Positions 42,265-53,710 of a stretch of DNA of 64,000 nt are shown piece after piece. The translations under genes and the position numbers were made by a program. The notes below the pieces were generated by a model. It was not told the origin of the DNA and did not search any database. It saw only the letters and a program-made list of their open reading frames with translations. How positions within the stretch are numbered: position 1 is the stretch's first letter; every line of letters starts with the position of its first letter. Source of the DNA: Calliopum simillimum (Eukaryota; Arthropoda; Insecta; Diptera; Lauxaniidae); the NCBI GenBank assembly GCA_951812925.1, contig OX638368.1, positions 67,108,569 to 67,172,568 on the forward strand. Reading direction: 5' to 3'.

Positions 42265-43560
42265 AGGAGTGAGATCGAAAAAATCTTAACATATATAAAA
42301 TTCAATAATTTTAAAACGGTTGATCTTAGAGTCTTGATTTTTTTTTATTTAATTGATAATATTTTACAAATTACAGAAAAATATAACTTTTATTGTTCTA
42401 GCCACTATTTATGAACTCGTGGACCTTTTTTGGTAAGCCATCTATTAGAGATTTGATAGTTGTTTCAGACACCTTTTTGGAACAGTTTGCCCATCTCCTT
42501 TTAAAATCTTCGATATTTTGGGACACCTTTTTTGTGCTCTTTAAGTTTATTTTCACAATAGACCAATATCTCTCCACTGGTCTTAGCTCCGGACAATTTG
42601 GAGGATTGGCCCCTCTTGGCACAAAAACTATGTTATTACTTTGGTACCACTCCAGAGCTTTCTTGCCGTAGTGACATGATGCCAAATCAGGCCAAAAATA
42701 TGTGGACACAATGTGCTCTCTTATGAAAGGAAGAAGACTTTTTTCAAACAATCTTTGATGTATATTTCGGCATTTATAGAGCCCAATGTAACAAATGACT
42801 TGCTTTTTTTGCCGCAACTGCATATAGCTTGCCACACAAGGAATTTTTTAGGAAATTTTGTCTGCTTTTGGATTCTAAATTGTTCTTCGATATTTCTTCG
42901 AGCATCAACCATATAAAAATTTTGACCCGGAAGCTGCGTAAAATCTGCCAGTACATACATTTCGTCGTCCATTATACAACATGAATATTTTTGTATGAAA
43001 TTCGATTTTAATTTCCGAGCCCTACTTTTGGCTGCTAAATTTTTAGCAGCATTCCTGTCTGGAACTTTTTAGACTTTGTATGTTTTCAAACCTGCATTAG
43101 CTTTAACTTTTCGCACCAAATAGTCAGCGCACTAGGCTAACCGGGCAGCTTTTCTAGCAGATGTGTTTGGAGATCTTTTCAATATGTTTTAAATTTTCTT
43201 GGTTTTCCCAATATCATTTGGTCTTTGTTTTCTTTCCGAACCAGGTTTCCTATCAATGGTCAAATTCTCCTGAAACTGTTTAATAACATTGGAAACAGTT
43301 TGACCGCAAACCTTCAATTCTTTGGCCAATTTTTGGTAGAACTAATTTGGATTTTTTTGAAAATTTTTAATAATTTTAAGACGTACTTCTTTTTCTTCAC
43401 TCATTTTGATCAAACTCACAACAAATCAACACGTTGGTCATTAAAAATAATAACTGACATATTTTTCAAAGAAAACTAGATCAAAGAAATTTTTAAATTT
43501 TACACCCAAAAAAAAATTATTAGGTAAAACGTGTGTTAAGATTTTTTCGATCTCACTCCT
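42265..43560 (-). mobile_element. DD37E element, copy 2
   Basis: Duplicate of 38515-39810 with the same TIRs, TA flanks and the same broken transposase (42398-43400, D and E residues as in copy 1). Differences are isolated substitutions such as ACAACTTT to ACACCTTT near 42525. Confidence 0.9.
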
Positions 43561-43802
43561 TAATGCAAGTTATTTAATTGAAATTTCGAAGGATGGTAGA
43601 AAAGTGGGCGCAATTAAAAGGTACCACGTCCACTTTTTGACTATTAAATTATTGGACACAAGCAAAACCAATTATTTATACGCCCACTTTTTTAACAGAC
43701 TAGAAGTTCCTGGTAGCTGTTTTAAATCGATGGTCGCTGGTAGCTGTCACAGTGACTCATAAATTGGTACGACAGGTGCCGATATATCGTTTATCTCTAA
43801 AT

Positions 43803-44263
43803 GGCCTAGGTATTCTCTACAAAAGTTGACTTAAGGACATCTCCGAAAGAGTCAATAGTTTCGAAGTTAGGGGCAGTAAGTCCATTTTTCAAACTTTGAT
43901 CGAAAACTGGATGGGTTTTTTCTAATACCGATTCCTAATTTTTTTTTGAAACCTTTTTTTACGAAATGGGCAAAGGAGCAAACACAATCACAATTTTGCA
44001 CATTTCATATAAATCGGAGGCGCTCTAGAGCAACCATATGTTCAAAGTTGTGATTTTGTTTGCTCCCCGTCCATTTTCGAATAAAGATGTAAAAAAAAAA
44101 AGATTTAAAAAAAAATTAGGAGTTGGTAGTGGAAAAAATCCCATCCGGTTTCCAATCTAAGCCTGAAAATTGTACTAAAAAACGAAATCGCTTTAATCGC
44201 TTTGCCGATAACTAATCTTTCGGAGACGTTCTTAAGTCAACTTTTGTAGAGAGTTACTAGGCC
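43803..44263. mobile_element. Foldback MITE, copy 2
   Basis: Duplicate of 40053-40513 at an offset of 3750 bp, with the same inverted ends. Confidence 0.75.
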
Positions 44264-44335
44264 AACATTATCTTTTTTCAGTTTTTTTTTGTTAAGGAAC
44301 ATAAACTTTTTATACAATATAAAAGATGCATGATA

Positions 44336-45490
44336 TACGGAAGGCCTAACAAAAGTTCCCTTAGTAGGTGTCATGTTATAAGTTTTTAGTAAATCTAAAA
44401 ATGGCGTACTATTTGTTACAGTCTTACAATATATCATTTTAATTTTCAGAAATGTCGGTCAAAATGGAGAGAAACGTAAAATTCGTGGCACAATGTCAGC
44501 AGATATTCCAGTGCCAACGTAGCATGAGATTCGGTTTGCTTTTCTTTTTGGATTTCGACGTAGGCTCAAGCCTCTGGAAATATTTAGTAATGCCAAATAG
44601 CATTTGAAGTTAATGCGCTATCCCTCGTTACTATTTAAAAGTGGTTCCGAAGATTCCAGACAGGTAATATTTCTGTGGAGGACCAACCTCTTCACGATGG
44701 GTCCCTAGAATTTTAAGTGATGCTCAACAAGAGACACGTGTGCGTTTTGCTAAGTATTTTATTGAAAAATTCAAAAACGGAGAGTCTATCACTTCCAAGA
44801 AAATGGTAACAGGTGATGAGGCATGGTTTTAAAAGTACAACCCTGAAACCAAACAACAATCCATGGTATGGAGCCCAGAAGGTGCAAATCCACCTGTTAA
44901 AGCAAAGCAACAAAAGTCAGCAACTCAAGTAATGATGTCAGTTTACTTCACCAGAGAGAAAGTTGTAGCTGCTATGCCTTTGGAAAAAGGTCAGACGGTT
45001 ACTGCTAAGTAGTATACAGAAACCTGCTTATCAAAAGTTTTCCAAAATTTATTGGGAAAACGCCAAAAAAAAGGAGCTGCGCCTCTACTTTCTACATCAC
45101 GATAATGCGCCAGCGCACACTGCTGAAAAAACGACCGATTTTATTGCGCTTTCAGGCGTCGAAGAAATTTGTCCAGCACCTTGTTCCCCAGATCTAGCGC
45201 CTTGTGACTTCTGGTTGTTTCCAAAAATAAAAATAAAAAAATTTGAGAGGGAGAGTCTTCAGCAGTCTTCAATGAGGAGATAATAAATGCGGTTCATGAT
45301 GTAAAACTGAAGAAAGCCGATTTTGAAGACTGTTTGTCAAGATGGATTTATCGACTTCAAAAATATATCAAAATAAATGGCGATTACATTGAAAAAATAC
45401 AAACAGATGAAGAATAAAGCTATAAATTTAACAAATTTTTTTTCCAGTTTTCTCAATTCTACTAAGCGAACTTTTGTTAGGCCTCTCGTA
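44336..45490 (+). mobile_element. Complete-ended mariner with degenerate transposase
   Basis: The 5' end TACGGAAGGCCTAACAAAAG at 44336 and the inverted 3' end (CTTTTGTTAGGCCTCTCGTA ending 45490) are flanked by TA. The coding strand carries VTGDEAWF, FLHHDNAPAHTAEK and CSPDLAPCDFWLFPKIK, the three catalytic-Asp blocks of mariner (DD34D), with at least four in-frame stops. About 1155 bp, a little short. Terminal bases differ by a short mismatch (GA/AG). Confidence 0.88.
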
Positions 45491-45563
45491 TATGTTATAT
45501 GTGTGTATATTTATATTTATCATTATTGGTTACAATAATGGGCAAATTTTAATTTTCATATTA

Positions 45564-46954
45564 GTACAGTCATTTGGTAGTTTTACCTAGAAAGTTTTGC
45601 GGGATTTCTGCAAATGAGTTATTTTATAGATTTCGATGTGCTCTTTCAGAATTTCAACTTTGCTACCTCGTATCGTGTTCGCTCGAGCCGCCATATTGGA
45701 AAAATGGCGTCCAAAATCAGTTTTTTTACAAATATCTCTTTAACGGTTATATTTAGAGAAAAATTTTTTAGCACAATGTTGTAGCTTATAAAATTTTCTA
45801 TAAAAATGACCTTTGAATTGTTTTCGTACGACTTATAACTCAGGAGATATCCTTATTCAAAATTTTAGAAATATTAGTAAATTGTGAATGCCACTTATGA
45901 GTAGGCACAGTGATGTGTCAAGCTTATAATTACGATAACTAATGAACGGTGAGTCGCACGTTTAAAATAAAAACACTTATTTATAGGAAATAACTTGCGC
46001 TACAAGTTACATATTTTTTTTTTTTCATATCACCTATAGTTAAGGAGATATTTTTCCCACAAACATAAATTTTAAAAAAAAAAAGTTTTTTCAAAATGGC
46101 TCCTAAACGGTTCGTCCTAGAAAAACAATTGTCCATGCATTTTGTAGAACGTTCAATTCCCTATAAGGGTCTCTTCGAGCTGTTTTTTCGTCAGACTTAC
46201 CCTTCATGAGGTATAGCGTCTTGAAAATCATTCAAAATTGAATATTGTTCTATGCGCCCTACTATGTTCAATTTTGAATGATTTTCAAGTCGCGATATCT
46301 CATGAAGGGTAAGTCTGACGAAAAAACAGCTCGAAGAGACTCTTATAGGGAATTGAACGTTCTACAAAATGCATTGACAATTTTTTTTCTAGGACGAACC
46401 GTTTAGGAGCCATTTTGAAAAATCGTTTTTTTTTTTAAATTTATGTTTGTGGGAAAAATATCTCCTTAACTATAGGTGATATGAAAAAAAAATAATATGT
46501 AACTTGTAGCGCAAGTTATTCCCTATAATAAGGTGTTTTTATTTTAAACGTGCGACTCACCGTTCATAAGTTATCGTAATTATAAGCTTGACACATCACT
46601 GTGCCTAGTCATAAGTGGCATTCACAATTTACTAATTTTTCTAAAATTTTGAATAAAGATATCTCCTGAGTTATAAGTCGTACGAAAACACTTCAAAGGT
46701 CATTTTTATAGAAAATTTTATAAGCTACAACATTGTCCTAAAAAATTTTTCTCTAAATATAACCGTTAAAGAGATATTTGTAAAAAACTGATTTTGGACG
46801 CCATTTTCTCAATATGGCGGCTTAAGCGAACACGATACGAGGTAGCAAAGTTGAAATTCTGAAAGAGCACATCGAAATCTATTAAATAACTCATTTGCAG
46901 AAATCCCGCAAAACTTTCCAGGTATCATCATTTTTTTCTCCCAAATGATTGTAC
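45564..46954. mobile_element. 1.39 kb palindromic foldback element
   Basis: GTACAGTCATTTGGTAG at 45564 and the inverse ending at 46954, flanked by TA. The arms (45564-46225 and 46255-46954) match over their whole length, broken only by single changes, with a spacer of about 30 bp near 46240. Both arms carry an ATGGCG...CGCCAT pair and CGTATCGTGTTCGCT. No ORF. A diverged single arm is at 50273-50700. Confidence 0.88.
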
Positions 46955-47394
46955 TATATGTCTATTAAAAATATTTTTTTTCATTCAAATTTTTCTTATA
47001 TTCTTCAGAATTTAATATAATATATACACATAATAATCATGAATGACAAAAATTTAATTTTTGTGTGTCGACTCAAAATTTTATGTTCATTCCAATTTTA
47101 ACGGTATTTTGGCATTTTTTCAAAAACCGCTCTAACGATTTTTTTAAAAATCACCAAAATATGCAGAATTTAATAGGCTTTCATAAAATAAAATAACCCT
47201 AGAGGGGTGTTGTTATCGTCATTTAAATTCTCAGAACAGCACCGTGTACAACAAAGGATTTCGGGAACAAATTTTCCGCTCTTTGAAAATTACTAGAAAA
47301 AAGACAAGAAAATTTCTTAAAAAATTGCTATTTTTGAACCAAAACGGCAACAAATGTAATTTTTGGACTAAAACTTTCTCAGAAAATAATGTTG

Positions 47395-47690
47395 ATCTAG
47401 GCATTCTCTACAAAAGTTTCCCTTATGGCATATTCGAAAAAGTTAATAGTTTCGAAGTAATGGGCAGTTAAAAAAATTAGCCATTTTTTAGTCCATTTTT
47501 CAAGCTTTGACCGAAAACCGGCAGGGTTTTTTCCAGTACCGATTCTTAACATTTTTTTGAAATCTTATTTTTTGACCTCTATTTTACGAAAATGGACGAG
47601 GTGCAAACAAAATCAGAACTTTCTACATTTTTTATACATATGTATCCAGTGAGCGCTTTAATATATATATATATAAATTTTTATTTTATT
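47395..47690. mobile_element. Half copy of the 40053 MITE family
   Basis: CTAGGCATTCTCTACAAAAG, GTTAATAGTTTCGAAGTA and the CGAAAACCGGCAGGGTTTTT block match the left two-thirds of 40053-40513. It ends just before the WASp acceptor at 47695. Confidence 0.6.
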
Positions 47691-47695
47691 GTTAG

Positions 47696-47953
47696 AAAGT
47701 GGACAACGCTACACTTAGCACAGGAAGTGGTGATTCCCGAAGTGACCTAATGACGGAAATACGCATGGGCAAAGAGCTTCGTCCAGCTCAAAATCGCGAG
47801 TTATCAATAAATCGTGCAAGCGATGACAGCACTGGTGGCACCGATGCTTTGGCAGACGCATTGCGACGAGCGTTACAAGAGCGTGGACGCGTTATACAAT
47901 CATCGGACGAAGAAAGTGAATCATCAGGAAATGACGATGAATGGGACGATTAA
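47696..47953 (+). CDS. WASp: WASp terminal exon: end of WH2-1, WH2-2, central and acidic segments
   Basis: 258 nt including TAA (47951-47953), entered in phase 0 from TTGTTAG. KVDN completes WH2-1. SRSDLMTEIRMGKELRPAQ is a second WH2 motif. DALADALRRALQERGRVIQ is the amphipathic C helix and SSDEESESSGNDDEWDD is the acidic tail with its invariant Trp. Together these form the VCA module that delivers actin to and activates the Arp2/3 complex. The tail ends in EWDD like other WASP proteins, so the C-terminus is complete. The frame is intact despite the upstream transposon load. Confidence 0.96.
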   Translation, partial: KVDNATLSTGSGDSRSDLMTEIRMGKELRPAQNRELSINRASDDSTGGTDALADALRRALQERGRVIQSSDEESESSGNDDEWDD

Positions 47954-48175
47954 ACCCTATTGCTTAGTTACATATGTGAAATTACATAAATATTTAATAA
48001 AGTTATCCGACAAAATATAAACTGACTAAAATATTTGAAATTATCATAGTCGAGTATAAATTTACTAGAATTTAGAACAACAACAATTTTAAGCATGTAT
48101 TTGTGTTTGTTGTCAACTTATGTATAACTTTTTGTTCTAATTTTAAACCCATGATGCCAAAATAAAAAGATAAAA
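47954..48175 (+). terminator. WASp: WASp 3' UTR and poly(A) signals
   Basis: AATAAA at 47996-48001 and again at 48161-48166, the second followed by a T-rich tract (48190-48210). Either could direct cleavage of the WASp transcript. Transcript evidence is needed to choose. Confidence 0.6.
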
Positions 48176-48209
48176 GTTAGAAAAGTAAAAAAAAAAAAAT
48201 TTTGTTTTT

Positions 48210-49550
48210 AGGAGGAGAAACAATAATAAAAACTACTTAAATTTTTTCTAAATATTTTTACACACGATGTTTTCGGAAATGCAATTAAATTTAGTTGCAC
48301 TGTGCAGTAAATAACACTGGTCTACACGATTTTCGACTGGACCAACCAAATAGTGTTCCTAAAGTTATTTGGTGCGCTGAATTCGAATCTGCAATCGGTT
48401 TTTCTCTATCAGGTCAGGTTTTGGAGATAATCGACCTTTTCGATTTTTGAGGTTATAGCTTCATTTTTTCGAACATATTTTGAGAAACCCAATTTCGATC
48501 GAATATGTTTTTACTTTTTTATAGAGAAAAATTGTTAAACTTTCAACAAATGTACCAATATCTAAGATCCGATTCAAATTGGCTGAGTTATAACAACGAA
48601 AAGTTCATTTTTATAGTAGTTTTTTACACTTTTTCGTGTTTAAGCCAAATTAAACACGGTTTTTTTTGCCAGTAGCTTATACAAATATATATTTTTTATA
48701 TTTTAGTTTAATAGTGTATTTAATTACAAATATTTGAAGTTCAATGTTAGTAAAATCGGATCATTTTTTAAAAAGTAATTAAGGTTTTAGTGAAATAAGG
48801 GGTTCGATTTCGATTTTAGATAAACGGTAAATATCATCCAAAAGTATTGAAAAATATCCAAAAAGTTTTTTAACATCCGAAATGTTGTCGAAAATTATCG
48901 AAAAGGATTGCAGAATTATAGAAAATTATCGAAATTAAAAAAAAAATGTGAAGTATCGAAAAACGTAGAAAAGCCTTAAAAATTATCGGAAAACAACAAA
49001 AAAATTTTAAAGTATCAAATGCTCGATAGCAAAACCCGGTATCGATAAATTTTAGTGAAAATGAGTTTTTATTCCAGGGTATTGTTCTCGATCAGATCTA
49101 TAAGCTGGCAAACTAGATTTGTTCAAGGACTTGTAGTTCATTAGAAAAACAACTTGACAAAGCGGATATTGTGATATTTTCATATCAAGTTAAACTTTGC
49201 TCTTCAGAAAAATTATGAAAAAGGGCCATTCAAGTATTACGTAAGCAGATTTTCAATGATTTCAGACCCCCTCCCTCTCATATAAGCAAAAATAAGCAAA
49301 TCGTAAAGACCCCCCTACGATAAGACAGTTTTTAATATGAAAATTGCGAAAATCCTATTCCACTTCAAATCAATTTTAAAGGCTAAGGCCCGTAGTTATA
49401 GTCCCAAGATAAAATACGCTTTTAAATACTGAACTTTAAATTAAAGGCACTCTAAATTTATTTGTCTGTTTAAGTCGTATTAAAACCACAGTTAAGCTGA
49501 AATGTTATGCGAGGATTTTTGCGTATTGAAACCGTTACTTGTATGGCAGA
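48210..49550. other. AT-rich stretch downstream of WASp, nothing recognised
   Basis: No ORF, TIR or known element is seen. The 48840-49030 part is rich in TCGAAAA/ATCGAAAATT repeats of low complexity. Confidence 0.5.
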
Positions 49551-49554
49551 TGAC

Positions 49555-49950
49555 CAGAAGAGCCACATTTCCATAAACGAAAGTGAAGACGAAGCGGACA
49601 GCGAGGAAAAAAAAACGGTTCACCAGTAGTGTTGGGTGCTCCAGTTTACGTCAAGACGAAGAAGATGTCTTCACTGGGAAATTTGTCAAATTTTGCGGAA
49701 CACGACGATTGGAGTATCTACAAAGAACGACTGGATCAAAATCAAAGTGTCAACGTTATTGAATGTGGTCGGTGTCGAGTCATACAAAGTGATAAGGAAC
49801 CTATGTCATCCAAAGGCACCCGGTGAAAAGACGTACGTACAATTATATAAACTGATGAAGACGCAATATTCACCGAAAGAAGTAATTTTCGTTCGATTTT
49901 GTTGCGATTATAAAGTGACTTTAAATCGATTCATTAAGGATTATTAATAT
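49555..49950 (+). pseudogene. Ty3/gypsy-like gag fragment
   Basis: Two overlapping frames (49675-49826 and 49740-49947) give FAEHDDWSIYKERLDQ and then KVSTLLNVVGVESYKVIRNL, HPKAPGEKTYVQLYKLMKTQ and YSPKEV. These match the N-terminal Gag domain found in insect Ty3/gypsy elements of the K02A2.6-like type (DW-x-x-Y-x-E-R-L-x-Q; L-x-x-L-x-x-P-K). A frameshift near 49745 joins them. No pol lies next to it; a gypsy RT scrap occurs at 55218, but linkage is not shown. Confidence 0.65.
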
Positions 49951-50272
49951 CCATTGCCGACTGTTGACGATATTTTTGAATCACTTCAAAGTGGTGAAAG
50001 ATTCACAAAGTAAAATCTATCGAACGCGTATATTTGATATTTATAGATATTTCATTTGTACAAGTAAGACTCGAGGTCTCTTAAAGTACATTAATTGTAT
50101 AAATTATAACGAAAACAGAGTAATACCTTATAGTAGAGTTCCCAGGGCGTTAAAAACACGTATACGTACGATTTCTGCAAGACCGCATGATTAATTATTG
50201 AAAGTGGAATGTTTAGCTTATAATATAAATAAAAAAGTTTACCTATTAAAAAGTTGTGATCTTTTTTGTAGT

Positions 50273-50700
50273 GCGGTCAATTGGTAGTTTTACCTAAAAA
50301 GTTTTTCGAGGTTTTTGAAACTGAGTTATTTTTTTAAATTGTGATAACACATAAACGGAGCGTCGCAGCAAAAAAAAATACCAGCTAATAGGAAATTGCT
50401 TGTTCTACAAAGAGCATATTGCTTTTTTTTGTACAACTTAAAGCTTAGGAGATATCTTTTGACAACCCTAAAATTTAGAAAAAAACTGTTTTTGCAAAAT
50501 ATTCCGAAACGATATGCCGTAGAAAAAATGTTTTTCTTTGATTTTGCAGAACATGTTATTCTCTATGAATGTCTTTACCAACACTTTTTCCGTCCGACTT
50601 ACCGTTCATGAGATATCGCGATTTGAAAATTAACACAGTTTTTTGAAAAGTCATACTCAGTAGGCCTCTTCGTTTTGCCTTTTTGGACAAAACACCGTAC
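50273..50700. mobile_element. Single arm of the 45564-type foldback family
   Basis: GTGCGGTCAATTGGTAGTTT at 50275 and the blocks GAGATATCTTTTGACAA, CCGTAGAAAAAATG and CGTCCGACTTACCGTTCATG correspond, diverged, to the left arm of 45564-46225. No second arm is present. Confidence 0.6.
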
Positions 50701-50806
50701 TCGGTGTTGGAAACAACTTCAATTAAGAAGAAATTTACTATAATTTTTCTCTAGAAGTACCCGTTACAGAGATAAAAATAGTAATTTTAAATGTGTTTCA
50801 CGATTA

Positions 50807-51340
50807 GTGGAGTGCCTGGGACTTTTCACCTAGGATTTTTATTAGAGTGAATGAATTTATATAGTTGAGGTGGGATTTTGTTTTTCATACTATAAAAAGA
50901 AAAGTTTACCAAAAATTTGTTTGTGCATTTGATTTATTCTTTATTTAAGCAATAACTATAAAAAGTTAATAAAACACTAAATCCAAAATTGATGTAACAT
51001 TTTGCAAACTATTTTTTCTAAACTAATTTAGAGTCGCTGAACTATAATCTCGAAAATAGAAAAGTCCAAATAAGTCGGGAAGGGCTAAAAGGAATAAAAA
51101 ATAATTGGATTTTTCATGTTCAGCGACCTCAAATTAGTTTAGAAAAAATGGTTTGCAAAATGTTACAATTATTTTTGATGTAGTGTTGTACTAACTTTTA
51201 TAGTTAATACACAAATCAAAAGCACAAAAAAATTTTGGGTAAACTTTTTTTTTATGGCATTTAAAACAAAATCTCATCCCAACCATATAAATTCATTCAG
51301 TTTTGTAGAAATCCTAGGTTAAAAGCCCCAGGCACTCTAC
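50807..51340. mobile_element. Foldback MITE, 534 bp, TA TSD
   Basis: GTGGAGTGCCTGGGACTTTT at 50807 and an inverted AGCCCCAGGCACTCTAC end at 51340, with TA flanks. Both arms (about 230 bp) share AAAAGTTTACC and AACTAATTTAGAG-type blocks in inverse order. Confidence 0.8.
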
Positions 51341-51365
51341 TATTAATAATAATAATTATAATTAA

Positions 51366-51985
51366 CTAGCTGGCCTGGTTGCGACTTCGTTCGCCCATTC
51401 CCGATGCCTATACGTACGAAGTCCCATCCATCTCCATCGTCCCTCTCTTCCAATCACCAAGGTTTTTAAAGATCCATGTATCAACTTTTGTAATCATAGC
51501 TCCCATAGGTACAGAGATATAGCATTTTCTATATTTTTTGTATGAAGGGTGCAACTCCCTCTTCTCACCCCCCGCCCAAGATTTTCATAGTAAATGGTAG
51601 ATAGAATATTCATGTATGTACCAAGTTTTATAACAATATCTGCGATATGTGAAGAAATATAGCATTTTGTGTATTTTTGAAAATTGGATGCAATTCTACA
51701 CCCAATATCCCCCAAGTTTTGCATGGTAAATGGTAGATATGTACATTATGCATAAGTTCATCAACTTTCATAATCATAACTTGTATAACTGTAGAGATAT
51801 AGCATTTTTTGTATTTTTTTCGTATGGGGGGTGCAACCCCCGTTCCCCTCAGTAGCATCCCACCCCCTTAAGAGCCTTCTACAGACCATAACAAACAATT
51901 TAAAAAAAAAATTATGTAAATCGGCCTTGTAGTTTCCGCGTTCATAAGCTACATACGGACACCATTTCATTTTTATATAATAGAA
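51366..51985. mobile_element. Helitron-like non-coding element with tandem units
   Basis: Starts AACTAGCTGGCCTGGTTGCGACTTCGTTCGC-like (limits approximate) and ends near CATACGGACACCATTTCAT. Three units of about 135-145 bp repeat AGATATAGCATTTT and GGGTGCAA. This resembles non-coding insect Helitrons by general appearance only. Confidence 0.4.
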
Positions 51986-52071
51986 GATGAAAAAGAGAAA
52001 AAATAAGTTTAAAATTATTGCAGTAAGACGAAAGAGAAATTTAAGTAGAGAAAAGAGTAGTTTAAGAGAGA

Positions 52072-52550
52072 TTAAGAACAAAGAAACCTAACTTCTGCCA
52101 GTTTAAAGCATTTTGGACGACTTTCGGATTTTATCACATTTGGTAATGAGTTCCATAAGTTAACGACACTAACAAAAAACATTCTAGAGGACACACGAAA
52201 TTTGAAATCAGGTACTATAAGATTGCAGGTGCGCGTAGATTGTACGAAATGTAGTTTTTCATATGTAATTCGTTCATCGTTTATTAATTAGCCTATGTAA
52301 GAAAATTAGATTGCGTACATGGAGAAAATTTGTGAGACCACAATTAAGAATTTTGTACGCGTATTCCGATATATTTATGATCATATCTTCTCTAGCAGAA
52401 AATATATCTAGCTGAGTTGTTTAGGGCCTTGATGCACTATCAGGGTTACCAAAAACCAGTTCACTATAGCTCATTTTGGTATGTTGTGGAATGAATGCAG
52501 CAGTGCACCAGAGCTGTCTTAAAATATTATATATTTTACTGATAGTGATG
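52072..52550 (-). pseudogene. LINE-B RT C-terminal part
   Basis: Conceptual minus translation gives pieces such as PDFKFRVSSRMFFVSVVNLW with NSLPNVIKSESRPKCFKLAE, the usual ending of CR1/jockey RTs ('W-N-S-L-P'). Stops and shifts near 52430 and 52270 break the frame. Continuous with 53398 across the foldback insertion. Confidence 0.7.
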
Positions 52551-52558
52551 GTCTACAC

Positions 52559-53389
52559 TAGAGCTGTCGGATCACGTGAATTCGTACTACACGTGAGTAC
52601 GTGAATTCACAAACAGGGGTACGAAATCACGTACCCCCAAAACACGTGAATTTGAGGTTCGCACAGGTACGTGAATTTGGTAAAGTTCGTACCTTTGATA
52701 CGAACTTCGTACCTCGTACTATTTGTACCTCGTACTTTTTGTACCTCGTACTTTTTGTACCTCGTACTTCGTACTTTTCGTACCTCGTACTTTTCGCAAC
52801 TCGTACTTCGTACTTTTCGTACCCCATTTGAGATAGTACGGATATGCTACGCCCACTATTTACCGATTGATCGAAAAAAAATTTAACACGTTATATCTCG
52901 AAAACTATGGACGCTATTTCCATGAAATTTGGTAGGTAGGTGCTCCACATAATTATCATCCGCTGACCAAAAAGTTTTAAAGCGTTTTAAAGTGCCGATT
53001 CTTTGAATCATTAAAAAGTAGGCGTGGCAGTGTCCGATCACGCCCACTTTTTGGTCAGCGGATGCCAATTATGTGGAGCACCTACCTACCAAATTTCATG
53101 GAAATAGCGTCCATAGTTTTCGAGATATAACGTGTTAAATTTTTGTTCGATCAATCGTTAAATAGTGGGCGTGGCATATCCGTACTATCTCAAATGGGGT
53201 ACGAAAAGTACGAAGTACGAGGTACGAATAGTACGAAGTTCGTATTTAAAGTACGAACTTTACCAAATGCACGTACCTGTGCGAACCTCAAATTCACGTG
53301 ATTTGGAGGTACGTGATTTCGTACCTTTAAAGTACGAAGTTCACGTGATCACGTGAGTACGAACATTCGTACAGAAACAGACAGCTCTA
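52559..53389. mobile_element. hAT-like foldback element with 8-bp TSD
   Basis: TIR TAGAGCTGTC at both ends and TSD GTCTACAC at 52551-52558 and 53390-53397. The TAGAG start and 8-bp TSD match hAT elements such as Herves. The arms (about 390 bp) are inverted repeats. Their outer part is built of short GTAC-centred repeats (CGTACCTCGTACTTTTCGTA-like), the inner part of GTAGGTAGGTGCTCCACAT and GGCGTGGCA blocks. No transposase. Confidence 0.88.
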
Positions 53390-53397
53390 GTCTACAC

Positions 53398-53710
53398 AAG
53401 TTAAGTTCGAGTTAAGTTTAAAACCCAAACTGACAACTGTCGTGCTAATTTATAGAAGTTCCTGCAATGCTCAGGGTTGAGATATTACTCATCTCGTATC
53501 TGCTATGCGAGATATCTAATGCATTTGTCTTGGAGGCATTTAGACGCAGACAATTTTGTTGGGCCCAAACAGATATGGAATCCAGGTCTTCCTGCATTCT
53601 ATAAATAAGATCTTCAGAGAGGCCTATGGGTCGTGACAAATACACTTGCGCATCGTCCGCATACAAATGAATCTTAAAATTTTCACAACAGTAAACAATA
53701 TCATTAATAA
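53398..53710 (-). pseudogene. LINE-B RT palm fragment with YADD
   Basis: The frame includes INDIVYCCENFKIHLYADDA and VYLSRPIGL, with WAQQNCLRLNASKT downstream: the RT active site (Y-A-D-D) and following helix of CR1/jockey LINEs. It is preceded, across the Helitron-like insert, by the GVPxGS block at 54700. The frame reaches a stop near 53445, then continues in another register to 53398. Confidence 0.85.

Larger units (their letters stand above)
41327..45076. repeat. 3750-bp tandem duplication, unit 2
   Basis: Second unit, colinear with 37577-41326. Its right end continues naturally into the rest of the mariner (45077-45490), which shows that unit 2 carries the original right-hand junction and that the breakpoint fell within the mariner. 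Confidence 0.93.
34542..47695 (+). other. WASp: WASp intron of about 13.2 kb filled with transposons
   Basis: Defined by the GTAAGA donor and the TTATTGTTAG acceptor. It splits the LRKV motif of WH2-1. Contents: a Helitron-like end (near 34890), a 139-bp duplication, LINE and hAT scraps, two copies of a 3.75 kb duplicated block, a 1.39 kb palindrome and a half MITE. Stretches 37180-37575 and 46957-47390 have no recognised element. Confidence 0.85.

Noticed and set aside
52601..52886. VPRTSYFxYLVL-repeat ORFs
   Set aside because: Translation of the GTAC-rich repeat in the hAT-like foldback.
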